Origin: Bacteroidota bacterium
GTDB taxonomy: Bacteria; Bacteroidota; Bacteroidia; Palsa-948
Assembly: GCA_023251625.1 (NCBI GenBank)
Contig: JAHEYK010000009.1
Coordinates: 1 to 46,039, forward strand
Reading direction: 5' to 3'
Length of the DNA: 46,039 nucleotides
This document shows positions 8,137-16,680 of the stretch, piece by piece; within the stretch, counting starts at the first letter, position 1, and every line of letters begins with the position of its first letter. The translations under genes were made by a program, and so were the position numbers. The notes below the pieces were generated by a model that saw only the letters and a program-made list of their open reading frames with translations, searched no databases and was not told the origin of the DNA.

Positions 8137-10116
8137 TCACTTGGCAATGACCTTAAACTCGGTCCTTCGGTTCATCTGGCGGTGTTCATCTGAATCATTG
8201 AGCACAACGGGTTTTGTATCTCCATAGCCTTTGAATGTGAGACGTTCTTTTGCTATTCCATGTGCGGCAAGATATTCAGAAACAGATTTAGCACGATTTT
8301 CGGAAAGCACCTGGTTTGATTTTTTATCCCCAACATTATCTGTATGTCCGCTGAGTTCAATTTTAAGGGATGGGTTTCCGGTTAAAAATTCCACGAGCTT
8401 GTTTAATTCAACTTTTGATTCATCTTTCAGGTCATATTTATTGGTCTCAAAAAAAACATTTTTAAGAATAACTGGAGCGCCTGTTATAGAAATAGGTGAC
8501 AAAGGGATTTCTATGGCAAAAGGTTGATAATCTTTACTTTCATTTAATGCAAAATTTTCTGACTTTGGAAGATATCCTGCTTTGGTGACTTCGAATGCAT
8601 AGTTCCTGTTCACGGGCAGGCATATAAAAAATTCTCCGGTTGTTTTATTCGACACCCATTTTACCATCGAACTTCCTGTTTGGAGGTCCACTACATCTAT
8701 ATCCGATTGAAGGGGTGTTTTTGTATCCGCATCATATACTTTCCCTTTTACATAAATTGTTTTTCCGGGTTGAATGGATTCGTCCAGTTCAAAGGAATAA
8801 ATATCAAGGCCTCCAAATCCTCCAGGACGGTCAGAAGCCATGTAGGCCAGTTTACCGCTTCGCGAAACCAACAAGCTGTTCTCGTCACTGGAAGTATTGA
8901 TCGGGTAACCTAAATTCATAGGTCTACCCCATTGCCCATTTGATTGCCTGCGTGACATAAAAATATCCTGTCCGCCCATACCGGGGTGCCCATTCGATGA
9001 AAAATACAAGGTCTGATTATCCGGATGAATAAATACAGATTCTTCTTCTCTTGGAGTATTGATCACATCGCTCAGTTTTACCGCGGGGCCAAATCTTCCG
9101 TTGCTGCCGATCTCTGACATATATATATCCGGATTGTGTATGGAATGAGAACGTATCTGCCCCCGAATGAAGTACAATGTTTTTCCATCCGAAGAAAAGC
9201 TAGGTTGAGTTTCCCAATTGGAGGAATTTACTCCGGGGCCCGCATTTTGAGGCTTGCTCCATTCATTGCCCTCTTTGACAGAATAAAAAATATCACAGCT
9301 TCCATATCCCTTTCTTCCTAAACCGTAATCATGCCCGTTGGGATCATCAGACATTTCTTCTGAAACCACAAAAAATAAAATATTTCCATCAGCAGAAAGA
9401 GCAGGAGCCCCTTCATTTCGTTCTGTATTTATTTTATTTCCGATGCTGAATGCCGTCCCCCACTTGCCATCTGTTTTGTTACTCACATAAAAATCTTCCT
9501 GCAAGCCATACGGATTCGCTTTGGTTGGAAGATTGCGGGTAAACAAGAACATTTGCTCATCGGCAGTCATGCTCGGGAAATATTCATCGTTCTTGGAATT
9601 CAATCCCGCACCTGCATTCACCGGCTTAAATGGAACCGGATGCTCAAGAGCATTGATCGAAAAATCACAATTGATAAGCCATTGCTGTGCTTCTATATTT
9701 ATTTCCCGGTTCTCTGATGGTTTTCGCAAGAAGCGTTCAAAATTCTGCCTGGCTTCTTTGTAATTGTTAAGTGCTACCAAATATTTTCCAAGGGTGTAAT
9801 AAGCCATAGGAAAAAAATCCGGATTGACAGCAAGTGCTTTCTTGATTTCAGCAACAGCCGTTTCAAACTGCTTCATGTCAGCATAAATATCAGCAAGCAT
9901 CAAATGTGCCTCTATGAACAACTCATCCTTCTCAATCGCCTTCAGTAAAGATTGCTTTGCATTTTCTTCGTTACGGGCATACATGTACTTGATCGCTTCT
10001 TCGTATAATGAGATTGCTTTTTTATTCTTGGTAGTGTATTGTTGCTGCGCATGGCAGATGGCAGATGGCAAAAGGCAGATGGCAGAAACAAAAAATATTT
10101 TTAAAACACTCTTCAT
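8137..10116 (-). CDS. PorE-like TPR/PD40/CRD/OmpA protein
   Basis: 659 residues with signal peptide about 1-24 (cleavage after CHAQ likely). Domains in order: TPR helices ~30-135 (AISLYEEAIKYMYARNEEN, IEAHLMLADIYADMKQFETA), PD40 propeller ~165-445 (YFPSMTADEQMFLFTRNL, PSFSSDGKTLYFIRGQ, FIHPDNQTLYFSSNGHPGMG), a carboxypeptidase-regulatory-like domain ~455-530 (IYVKGKVYDADTKTPL), and OmpA C-terminal ~550-659 (VFFETNKYDLKDES, LSGHTDNVGD, NRRTEFKV). This is the exact domain order of PorE, the T9SS protein bridging the outer-membrane ring and peptidoglycan, though the N-terminus reads as a normal signal peptide rather than a lipobox. The signal peptide is encoded by five tandem 7-bp repeats (10051-10085). 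It is 25 bp after queE and 22 bp before the SpoIID gene. Confidence 0.82.
   Translation of the reverse strand: MKSVLKIFFVSAICLLPSAICHAQQQYTTKNKKAISLYEEAIKYMYARNEENAKQSLLKAIEKDELFIEAHLMLADIYADMKQFETAVAEIKKALAVNPDFFPMAYYTLGKYLVALNNYKEARQNFERFLRKPSENREINIEAQQWLINCDFSINALEHPVPFKPVNAGAGLNSKNDEYFPSMTADEQMFLFTRNLPTKANPYGLQEDFYVSNKTDGKWGTAFSIGNKINTERNEGAPALSADGNILFFVVSEEMSDDPNGHDYGLGRKGYGSCDIFYSVKEGNEWSKPQNAGPGVNSSNWETQPSFSSDGKTLYFIRGQIRSHSIHNPDIYMSEIGSNGRFGPAVKLSDVINTPREEESVFIHPDNQTLYFSSNGHPGMGGQDIFMSRRQSNGQWGRPMNLGYPINTSSDENSLLVSRSGKLAYMASDRPGGFGGLDIYSFELDESIQPGKTIYVKGKVYDADTKTPLQSDIDVVDLQTGSSMVKWVSNKTTGEFFICLPVNRNYAFEVTKAGYLPKSENFALNESKDYQPFAIEIPLSPISITGAPVILKNVFFETNKYDLKDESKVELNKLVEFLTGNPSLKIELSGHTDNVGDKKSNQVLSENRAKSVSEYLAAHGIAKERLTFKGYGDTKPVVLNDSDEHRQMNRRTEFKVIAK
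10051..10085. repeat. Five tandem 7-bp repeats (ATGGCAG type) inside a signal-peptide coding region
   Basis: Units ATGGCAG, ATGGCAG, ATGGCAA, AAGGCAG, ATGGCAG run without a gap. On the minus strand they encode residues 11-22 of the PorE-like protein, giving SAICLLP followed by SAICHAQ, a 7-residue protein repeat (three units of 7 bp). Confidence 0.85.
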
Positions 10117-10141
10117 ATAGTCTTATAATCAAGAACCGTTC

Positions 10142-10831
10142 CTAAGGAATTCCGATGTATTTATGCGTTTGTAAAGATATCATCCATTGTGGATGCTGCT
10201 GAACATAATTGATTATCAATGGCATCATTTCATTTCGTTTGCTCCACTCGGGCTGCAAAAAAAGAATGGCTAATGGTTGATGGCTAATGGTTGATGTATT
10301 CTTTCCATTAGACATTAACCCTTTTCCATTAACCATCATCTCCACTTGTTCTTCCGCAAAGCGAAAATCATCTTTATTATGAATGATCACTTTCAGCTCA
10401 TTAGCCTTTGGAAAATTTTCTTTGAGCACAGCCATATTTTTTTTGGGAGAAAGGCAGATCCAGTCCCAGTCACCGGTAATTTTATATGCACCGGAGGTTT
10501 CCAGAAAAGTTTGAATACCTCTTTTCTTAAAGCCTTTGGTGAGGTATGAAAGCTCGCTCATGCAGGGCTCTCCTCCTGTAACAACGACCGCCTTAGCAGG
10601 AAATTTTGAAGCGTTCTCTATAATTATATCCGCTTCGGTAAGAGGATGAATACTTGCGTCCCAGCTCTCTTTTACATCGCACCAGTGGCAGCCCACATCG
10701 CACCCTCCTATGCGTACAAAATAAGCAGCCTTGCCGGTATTAAACCCTTCGCCCTGAATGGTGTAGAATTCTTCCATAAGAGGAAGAAGAGTACCTTTTA
10801 AGATCTCGGGCTTTGTAGCAGCTAATGACAT
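10142..10831 (-). CDS. queE: 7-carboxy-7-deazaguanine synthase (radical SAM)
   Basis: 229 residues. It converts 6-carboxy-tetrahydropterin to 7-carboxy-7-deazaguanine in the preQ0/queuosine pathway. FYTIQGEGFNTGKAAYFVR is the family N-terminal signature and C44, C48 and C51 in GGCDVGCHWCD give the CX3CX2C cluster motif. VVVTGGEPCM (about 82-91) is the SAM-binding GGEP strand; LQPEWS and SLQTHKYIGIP are the conserved end. Residues ~165-188 interrupt the usual join between the FAEE helix and FLQPEWS, and are encoded by an inverted 7-bp-repeat element (10265-10340). The family in this phylum is usually near 205-210 residues, so the excess fits an in-frame insertion. All catalytic motifs are intact, so it is probably active. 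Confidence 0.92.
   Translation of the reverse strand: MSLAATKPEILKGTLLPLMEEFYTIQGEGFNTGKAAYFVRIGGCDVGCHWCDVKESWDASIHPLTEADIIIENASKFPAKAVVVTGGEPCMSELSYLTKGFKKRGIQTFLETSGAYKITGDWDWICLSPKKNMAVLKENFPKANELKVIIHNKDDFRFAEEQVEMMVNGKGLMSNGKNTSTISHQPLAILFLQPEWSKRNEMMPLIINYVQQHPQWMISLQTHKYIGIP
10265..10340. repeat. Inverted heptad element inside queE
   Basis: Left arm 10265-10299 is AATGGCT, AATGGTT, GATGGCT, AATGGTT, GATGTAT. After 6 bp, the right arm 10306-10340 read on the minus strand gives GATGATG, GTTAATG, GAAAAGG, GTTAATG, TCTAATG. Each arm is five units of 7 bp. The element codes for residues ~164-189 of QueE. Confidence 0.8.
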
Positions 10832-10939
10832 AATATTAGTAAAAATACAGAAATAGTTTGCTTAGCGTAAAATACCCTGTTTAAAGCTGTTCCCGGTGTT
10901 AAACACACAAAATTTATTATTTCGATACCGCCCAACCTT

Positions 10940-10947
10940 TATCTTTG
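10940..10947 (+). promoter_or_regulatory. Bacteroidota -7 element (TATCTTTG)
   Basis: TATCTTTG lies 66 bp before the ATG (11014) of the CX4CH T9SS substrate. It supports this start over the earlier codon at 10945, which overlaps the element itself. No clear -33 box. Confidence 0.5.
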
Positions 10948-11013
10948 TTATTCCGTGTAAGTATTGTAGATTGGCCAATAAGAACACAAATAATTCTTAA
11001 TATCTTTATTTTT

Positions 11014-12567
11014 ATGAAAAAAAAATCACTACTTATCATCTCCCTGGCAATCATTATTCTGATCGTTATTCATAATGCGGCTTTTTCCGACAGCAACGGC
11101 ATGAACAGGCATTCAGGCACGCTGGATGAAAATACCTGTTCAGAAGCCGGTTGTCATGGTGCCGGAAATGGGAATGGTAGCACAGGCGGACTCCCCGATA
11201 ACGGAGGGCCCGGATCGATCGCTCTTACTTCTAATATACCCGCCAACATATATACTCCCGGAACTACGTACAGCATGACCATCACATTGACCGAAGCAGG
11301 ATGCCAGCACTTTGGTTTCAGCGGAGTTGCCGTAAACAGTGGAATGTCTAATTCAGGCACCATGACCGCTACAGATGCAGCACATACTCAAGTACAAAAC
11401 TATAGCCGCCTGTATATAACCCACCAGGCTCCGCCACAGGGAGTTTTTTTAACCACAAACCCTGCTGTGATCAATTTTAACTGGAAAGCTCCGACTACCA
11501 ATGAGGGCCCGGTTACATTTTATTATGACGGTATTGCCGCCAACAATAATCAACTGAATGATGCAGGAGATAATGTATACAAAGGCAGCATGACCTTCAA
11601 TCCAAATACGCCTGTATCAGCACCGCTCATTTTATCTTCTATCAGTGCGCAAACATTCAGAGCGACAACAAGCATCCCGTCAGTACCTAAACGTTTTTAT
11701 GTTTCGGGGCAAGCACTTTCTAATAATATTTCCATTTCCATTCCTTCTCCTTATGAACTCTCTTTAAGCCCTACCGGCGGTTTTAGTACGAGTGCGATCA
11801 CCTTGACCCAGGCAAGCGGAAATGTGAACACTACTCCATTCTATGTGCGATACAATGCATCTTTAAGCGGAGCGTCCAACCAAACAGTCACTCTCAGCAG
11901 CAGTGGAGCCACTTCCAAAACTGCGGCATTCACCGGGCAAATTGCAAACCCTGTCATTAACACACCTAACCAGACAACGATAGCACAGTTCTCAACCAGT
12001 GTTGGAACTCCTTCAAGCATTGACAGCTTCACAGTTACTTTTTCAGGTTTGATGGACAGCATCATCTGGACTGCCCCTCCACAATTTCAGATCACTACAA
12101 ATAAAACAAGAGATTGGGACCTGAAACATTACTGGACTCCCTTCAATCCGATCTGGGGGCTGAGTAATTTCAAGATGTATGTTCGCTACAACCCTGCCGT
12201 TGCAGGTCCGCACAGCGGCAATGTTGTGATATCCACTTTAGGAGGAACCTCCCAGAATGTTGCTGTGAGCGGGGTTACCATTGGCACCGGAATAGCAGAA
12301 AATATACTGAATGAAAATTCTGTAAAAGTGTATCCCAACCCATTGAGCGGAAAAGGTTTCATTCAGTTTGACATGGCACAGGCTGGAAATGTTGCTGCGA
12401 TTATTTATGATCTGAACGGAAAAAAGGTGAAAGATATCTCATCTGCTTTATTTAACAAAGGCAATAACTCTATAGCATTTGACGCAGGAGGATTATCCAA
12501 AGGCACTTACATGATCTCATTGGAAACAAAACAAGAAAAAACAGTTAAACAAATTGTGATCGAATAA
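11014..12567 (+). CDS. Secreted protein with cytochrome-like CX4CH motif and T9SS type A sorting domain
   Basis: 517 residues from ATG 11014; the frame extends upstream to 10945, but MKKKSLLIISLAI begins a proper signal peptide and a TATCTTTG element lies at 10940-10947. After the signal peptide comes HSGTLDENTCSEAGCHGAG, a CX4CH motif, then a beta-rich domain resembling the Reelin/'choice-of-anchor V' type (VTFYYDGIAANNN, NDAGDNVY). Repeated Ig-like or NHL-type beta modules follow (ISAQTFRATT, LYELSLSPTGGFS, VRYNPAVAGPHSG). The last ~80 residues (VKVYPNPLSGKGFIQF ... GTYMISLETKQ) are the T9SS type A C-terminal sorting domain, so export across the outer membrane is expected. Heme binding is possible but unproven, as the Cys spacing is not the usual CXXCH. 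Confidence 0.8.
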   Translation: MKKKSLLIISLAIIILIVIHNAAFSDSNGMNRHSGTLDENTCSEAGCHGAGNGNGSTGGLPDNGGPGSIALTSNIPANIYTPGTTYSMTITLTEAGCQHFGFSGVAVNSGMSNSGTMTATDAAHTQVQNYSRLYITHQAPPQGVFLTTNPAVINFNWKAPTTNEGPVTFYYDGIAANNNQLNDAGDNVYKGSMTFNPNTPVSAPLILSSISAQTFRATTSIPSVPKRFYVSGQALSNNISISIPSPYELSLSPTGGFSTSAITLTQASGNVNTTPFYVRYNASLSGASNQTVTLSSSGATSKTAAFTGQIANPVINTPNQTTIAQFSTSVGTPSSIDSFTVTFSGLMDSIIWTAPPQFQITTNKTRDWDLKHYWTPFNPIWGLSNFKMYVRYNPAVAGPHSGNVVISTLGGTSQNVAVSGVTIGTGIAENILNENSVKVYPNPLSGKGFIQFDMAQAGNVAAIIYDLNGKKVKDISSALFNKGNNSIAFDAGGLSKGTYMISLETKQEKTVKQIVIE

Positions 12568-12593
12568 AATACCCGGAAACTCTTTGAAGTAAT

Positions 12594-12980
12594 ATGAAAA
12601 AAACAACAAACTGGACAGTTATTTTACTGGCGGTATTTGTGGCGTGCACCAAGGACAAAGGAGAATTAGTTAAACCAAGGCCTTTGGGGCCGGGCTGTGA
12701 TACCAGTATGGTTATTTCTTATGCAACGGACATTGTACCCATTATGAACAACAGCTGTGGAGCCCAGGATAATTCGTGCCACACCTCCGCAACTGCATCC
12801 GGACAGACGATACTTGATATTCAAGTGGGTGTTAATGCTGTTGCAACGAATGGCAAATTGCTTAGCTCCATCACATGGGATGGCAATGCTTCTTTCATGC
12901 CAAAATCAGGAGTTAAACTGCCGGAGTGTGATATCAATAAAATCCGAAAGTGGATCAACGAAGGGGCACCTGATAATTAA
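12594..12980 (+). CDS. Cytochrome-like lipoprotein with CX6CH motif
   Basis: 128 residues. A type II signal ends in VFVAC (Cys18), so a lipoprotein is expected. The body follows the pattern of small cytochrome-c-like domains common in Bacteroidota lipoproteins: [13 protein letters not shown], a CysHis pair (CGAQDNSCH), [10 protein letters not shown], a methionine in MPKSG that could be a sixth ligand, and [17 protein letters not shown] at the end. The Cys-Cys spacing is CX6CH rather than CXXCH, so heme attachment cannot be assumed. It follows the CX4CH T9SS substrate by 26 bp, so the two are probably co-transcribed and may work together at the cell surface. Its stop overlaps the convergent folD stop. 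Confidence 0.7.
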   Translation: MKKTTNWTVILLAVFVACTKDKGELVKPRPLGPGCDTSMVISYATDIVPIMNNSCGAQDNSCHTSATASGQTILDIQVGVNAVATNGKLLSSITWDGNASFMPKSGVKLPECDINKIRKWINEGAPDN

Positions 12981-13855
12981 TAGACCTCTTTTTTACTCGC
13001 CTTCAGGGAATTCAGAAGCAGAGATGTGATGGTCATTGGGCCTACCCCACCGGGAACATGGCTGATGAAAGAACATTTGGGAGCCACCTCATCATATTTT
13101 ACATCACCTAATAATTTCCAGCCGGTTTTTGTTTTGTCGGATTTAACGCGTGTGATACCGACATCAATTACCGCTGCACCTTGCTTAACATAATCAGCAG
13201 TGAGAAATTCTGCCTTACCTAAAGCGACAATTAAAATATCAGCACTGAAACAAATTTCTTTCAGATTTTTTGTTTTGCTGTGAGTTAGCGTTACCGTGCA
13301 ATTTCCCGGATACGTATTCCTGGCCATCAAAATGCTCATAGGGGAACCCACAATATGACTTCTGCCGATCACCACGCAGGTTTTTCCTGCTGTTTCAATT
13401 TTATAACGTTCGATCAGCTGCAGAATTCCATAAGGCGTTGCGGGCAAATAGGTTGGAAGGTTAAGCGCCATTCTCCCCACATTGGCCGGATGAAATCCAT
13501 CCACATCTTTTTCAGGGGCGATGGTTTCAATTACTTTCTGTTCGGAAATATGCTTAGGCAAAGGCAGTTGAACAATAAAGCCATCAATATCCTTGTCTTT
13601 ATTTAAGTCGGATATTTTTTTCAGCAGTTCACTTTCAGAAACAGTATCCGGCAATCTTACCAGAGTCGATCTGAATCCTACTCTTTCGCAGGCTTTCACT
13701 TTCCCCCCCACATATGTTTCGCTGGCACCATCATTACCAACAAGTATTGCAGCAAGATGAGGTATTTTCTTTCCCGCAGCTTTCAGCTTTTGCACTTCAG
13801 CAGCTATTTCACCCTGAATCTCTTCCGATACTTTTTTTCCGTCAATGATTGTCAT
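12977..13855 (-). CDS. folD: Bifunctional methylenetetrahydrofolate dehydrogenase/cyclohydrolase
   Basis: 292 residues, normal for FolD. The enzyme oxidises 5,10-methylene-THF to 5,10-methenyl-THF with NADP and hydrolyses it to 10-formyl-THF. Visible signatures are [15 protein letters not shown] with the catalytic Lys (KVKAC), [27 protein letters not shown], the dinucleotide site [14 protein letters not shown], and [13 protein letters not shown] near the C-terminus. The start codon is immediately preceded by a TAACGAAT-type inverted repeat (13857-13943) that fills the gap to ffh. Its stop overlaps the convergent lipoprotein stop by 4 bp. Confidence 0.96.
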   Translation of the reverse strand: MTIIDGKKVSEEIQGEIAAEVQKLKAAGKKIPHLAAILVGNDGASETYVGGKVKACERVGFRSTLVRLPDTVSESELLKKISDLNKDKDIDGFIVQLPLPKHISEQKVIETIAPEKDVDGFHPANVGRMALNLPTYLPATPYGILQLIERYKIETAGKTCVVIGRSHIVGSPMSILMARNTYPGNCTVTLTHSKTKNLKEICFSADILIVALGKAEFLTADYVKQGAAVIDVGITRVKSDKTKTGWKLLGDVKYDEVAPKCSFISHVPGGVGPMTITSLLLNSLKASKKEVY

Positions 13856-13856
13856 A

Positions 13857-13943
13857 TAGTTACTAATAACGAATAATTACAAATGTTACTAATCAGTGCA
13901 TGCTTATTCGTAATATTCGTTGCCATTAGTTATTGGTATCCTA
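13857..13943. repeat. TAACGAAT-type inverted repeat between folD and ffh
   Basis: Left arm AGTTACTAATAACGAAT then TTACAAAT and TTACTAAT; right arm on the minus strand TAGGATACCAATAACTAAT, AACGAAT, TTACGAAT. The arms pair imperfectly around GCATGC. The element spans from 1 bp upstream of the folD ATG to the ffh stop codon, whose TAG is the first three bases of the right arm. Confidence 0.8.
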
Positions 13944-15281
13944 TCGCGGCTTCTGCATGTTCTGCATATTCGACATCATTTTGCGCATCTGATCTTTATT
14001 TCCCATCATGCGCATCATCTTGCGTGTTTCTTCAAATTGCTTGAGCAGTTTATTCACATCCTGTACCTGGCGGCCACTGCCTTTTGCAATACGTTCTCTT
14101 CTGCTACCATTAATGATCTCGGGGTTGCTTCTTTCTTTTGGGGTCATGGATTGAATGATGGCTTCGATATATTTGAACGCATCGTCATTGATATCCACAT
14201 CCTTAATTGCTTTTCCGACTCCAGGAATCATCCCCATCAGGTCTTTCATGTTGCCCATCTTTTTTATCTGCTGTAGCTGGCTTACAAAATCATTGAAATC
14301 AAATTTATTCTGGGATAATTTTTTTTGAAGTTTTTTAGATTCTTCTTCACTAAATTGTTCCTGTGCACGTTCAACGAGCGTAACCACATCGCCCATGCCC
14401 AAGATTCTGTCTGCCATGCGATCCGGGTGAAAGACATCTATCGCATCCATCTTCTCTCCGGTCCCTACGAACTTAATGGGTTTGTTTACCACACTCTTAA
14501 TTGAAAGAGCTGCCCCGCCACGTGTATCGCCATCCAGTTTGGTGAGCACTACTCCACCGAAATCCAGTCGTTCGTTAAAAGTCTTTGCTGTGTTCACAGC
14601 ATCCTGCCCGGTCATGGCATCCACTACAAATAATATTTCATCGGGGGAAACAGCTTTTTTCACCGCAGCGATCTCGTTCATCATTTGCTCATCAACTGCC
14701 AAACGGCCGGCTGTATCGATGATGGCCACTGAGTGATTATTTAATTTAGCAAATTCTATTCCCTTTTTCGCAATGCTTACCGCATCTTTATTCTCACGAT
14801 CAGAAAACACCGCTACACCGATCTGTTGTCCAAGAACATGTAATTGATCAATCGCTGCAGGGCGATATATGTCACAGGCAACAAGCAACGGATTTTTTCC
14901 TTTTTTAGTTTTCAGGTAATTGGCAAGCTTTCCTGAAAAAGTTGTTTTACCGGACCCCTGCAAGCCGCTCATCAGGATGACGGTTGGATTACCGGACATT
15001 TTTAACTCCGCATTCTTCCCTCCCATCAACTCCGCAAGTTCATCGCGTGTGATCTTGGTCATCAGCTGGCCAGGGGAAAGGCTGGTAAGCACGTTCTGCC
15101 CAAGCGCTTTTGCCTTTACGTTATCGGTAAAGGTCTTAGCCACTTTAAAATTCACATCCGCATCCAGTAATGCCTTGCGGATCTCCTTGAGCGTTTCACC
15201 CACATTCACTTCGGTGATCTTGCCCTGCCCTTTCAGAACCTTAAATGCACGGTCTATTTTATCACTTAAATTCTCAAACAT
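13941..15281 (-). CDS. ffh: Signal recognition particle protein Ffh
   Basis: 446 residues, full length. The N domain covers about 1-90; the G domain carries [15 protein letters not shown] (G1), [13 protein letters not shown] (G3), [14 protein letters not shown] (G4) and [20 protein letters not shown]. The M domain is Met-rich ([30 protein letters not shown]) and carries the RNA-binding segment [12 protein letters not shown]. It binds SRP RNA and signal sequences and delivers nascent chains to FtsY. The stop codon TAG (13943-13941) coincides with the first bases of the downstream inverted repeat. A TAACTTTG -7 element lies at 15323-15316. Confidence 0.97.
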   Translation of the reverse strand: MFENLSDKIDRAFKVLKGQGKITEVNVGETLKEIRKALLDADVNFKVAKTFTDNVKAKALGQNVLTSLSPGQLMTKITRDELAELMGGKNAELKMSGNPTVILMSGLQGSGKTTFSGKLANYLKTKKGKNPLLVACDIYRPAAIDQLHVLGQQIGVAVFSDRENKDAVSIAKKGIEFAKLNNHSVAIIDTAGRLAVDEQMMNEIAAVKKAVSPDEILFVVDAMTGQDAVNTAKTFNERLDFGGVVLTKLDGDTRGGAALSIKSVVNKPIKFVGTGEKMDAIDVFHPDRMADRILGMGDVVTLVERAQEQFSEEESKKLQKKLSQNKFDFNDFVSQLQQIKKMGNMKDLMGMIPGVGKAIKDVDINDDAFKYIEAIIQSMTPKERSNPEIINGSRRERIAKGSGRQVQDVNKLLKQFEETRKMMRMMGNKDQMRKMMSNMQNMQKPR

Positions 15282-15315
15282 ATTATTGATTCTAAAGTTG
15301 AAATAAAATGAGAGA

Positions 15316-15323
15316 CAAAGTTA
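15316..15323 (-). promoter_or_regulatory. Bacteroidota -7 element (TAACTTTG) for ffh
   Basis: TAACTTTG ends 34 bp before the ffh ATG (15281), leaving a leader of around 28 nt. No clear -33 box. Confidence 0.5.
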
Positions 15324-15464
15324 ATTTTTTTCCCCTTTTAATAAGAGGCGTGAGTAAACAAGACCGGCTCAGCTTTCATATGTGGATAAAATCTTCCTTG
15401 CGTCATCATACGCTTAATAATTATACGTACATTTCATGACAACAAGCATAAAAACACCTATTTT

Positions 15465-16544
15465 ATGAAAATAATAAGGTTTGAAAGAGATCGCTCGCAA
15501 TTCATGGCTTCCCTTAAAAAGAACGTAAACGATTACTTCAAGGAAAGGGGCATCTCCACAAAGGGCAACTGGACGATGGGTGTGAAATCGGTTGTGATGC
15601 TTTCTCTATATATCATTCCTTTTATTCTGATGATCACAGTGTCAATGCCGGGCTGGATGATATTTCCGCTTTCTATTATAATGGGCGCTGGTATGGCAGG
15701 TACAGGCATGGCGGTGATGCACGATGCCGCTCACGGTTCACTTTCAAGAAAAGGATGGCTCAATCAATTGCTGAGCGGTTCTATATTTTTGATGGGGACA
15801 ACGATTTTCAACTGGAAAGTGCAGCACAATGTGTTGCACCATACTTTTACAAATATTGACGGCATGGACGAAGACATTGCGGGTCACGCTGCACTACGCT
15901 TCTCCAAACATGCCCCACTGAAAAAGATCCATCGCTTTCAGCATCTGTACTGGTGGTTCCTCTACAGCTTCATGACACTTTCAAAACTGATCGGAGATTT
16001 TTTTCAACTGAAGAATTATAACAAGACCGGACTTACAGAACAACAGAATGCAAAACCAGCATTAGAATATTTAAAACTATTCGGAACAAAAGCAATCTAC
16101 TTTCCTGTGGTTCTCGGATTGCCTCTTTTATTTTCTGATTTTACCTGGTGGCAGATAGCCCTTGGTTTTGTCGTGATGCATTGCACAGGCGGAATGATCA
16201 TGGCTGTTGTTTTCCAATTGGCGCACGTGGTAGAAGGTGCAGAACAGCCTTTACCTGACCAGGGCGGCAACATTGAAAACGAATGGGCCATTCACCAGCT
16301 TCAGACCACTGCAAATTTCTCCAGAAGCAATCGCTGGCTTCACTGGTATGTGGGAGGACTTAACTTTCAGATCGAACATCATCTTTTCCCGAACGTATGC
16401 CATATCCACTATCGGAAAATTTCTCATATCGTTGAAAAGACCGCGATGGAGTTCGGCCTGCCCTACAATATGAATCCCTCTATTGTAAATGCCATTGCAT
16501 CGCACATGAGGATGCTGAAGGCCCTGGGGAGAGAGGCTGCTTAA
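15465..16544 (+). CDS. Membrane fatty-acid desaturase
   Basis: 359 residues with four to five hydrophobic segments and the three His boxes of the membrane desaturase family: HDAAH (box 1), HNVLHHTF (box 2) and QIEHHLFP (box 3, the Gln-type form of front-end and related desaturases). These His bind a di-iron centre that removes hydrogen from lipid acyl chains. No cytochrome b5 domain is fused. The bond position cannot be read from sequence; the QIEHH form suggests the delta-5/6-like branch. It stands alone; the next gene lies 136 bp downstream beyond a repeat-containing spacer. Adjustment of membrane fluidity is inferred. Confidence 0.88.
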   Translation: MKIIRFERDRSQFMASLKKNVNDYFKERGISTKGNWTMGVKSVVMLSLYIIPFILMITVSMPGWMIFPLSIIMGAGMAGTGMAVMHDAAHGSLSRKGWLNQLLSGSIFLMGTTIFNWKVQHNVLHHTFTNIDGMDEDIAGHAALRFSKHAPLKKIHRFQHLYWWFLYSFMTLSKLIGDFFQLKNYNKTGLTEQQNAKPALEYLKLFGTKAIYFPVVLGLPLLFSDFTWWQIALGFVVMHCTGGMIMAVVFQLAHVVEGAEQPLPDQGGNIENEWAIHQLQTTANFSRSNRWLHWYVGGLNFQIEHHLFPNVCHIHYRKISHIVEKTAMEFGLPYNMNPSIVNAIASHMRMLKALGREAA

Positions 16545-16680
16545 TTGTTACCCCGGCTCTACCTTGCTGCGCCAAGGCGAGAAGGGTGCAACAATTCCGT
16601 TCGATTAGACTAAAGTTTCAAAGTCCCTTTAGGGATTTAGGGGAATTCCTTTACAATATCTTTTCCTGCCATTCGTCTTA

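Noticed and set aside
10051-10085. Possible CRISPR array or phase-variation repeat
   Set aside because: Units are 7 bp with no spacers, so not CRISPR. Loss of one unit would shift the frame, but nothing shows switching, so phase variation is not claimed.
16557-16650. Hairpins CCTTG-CTGCGC-CAAGG and TCCCT-TT-AGGGA after the desaturase gene
   Set aside because: Stems are only 5 bp and lack T tracts, so they are not reported as terminators; they may be remnants of dispersed repeats.
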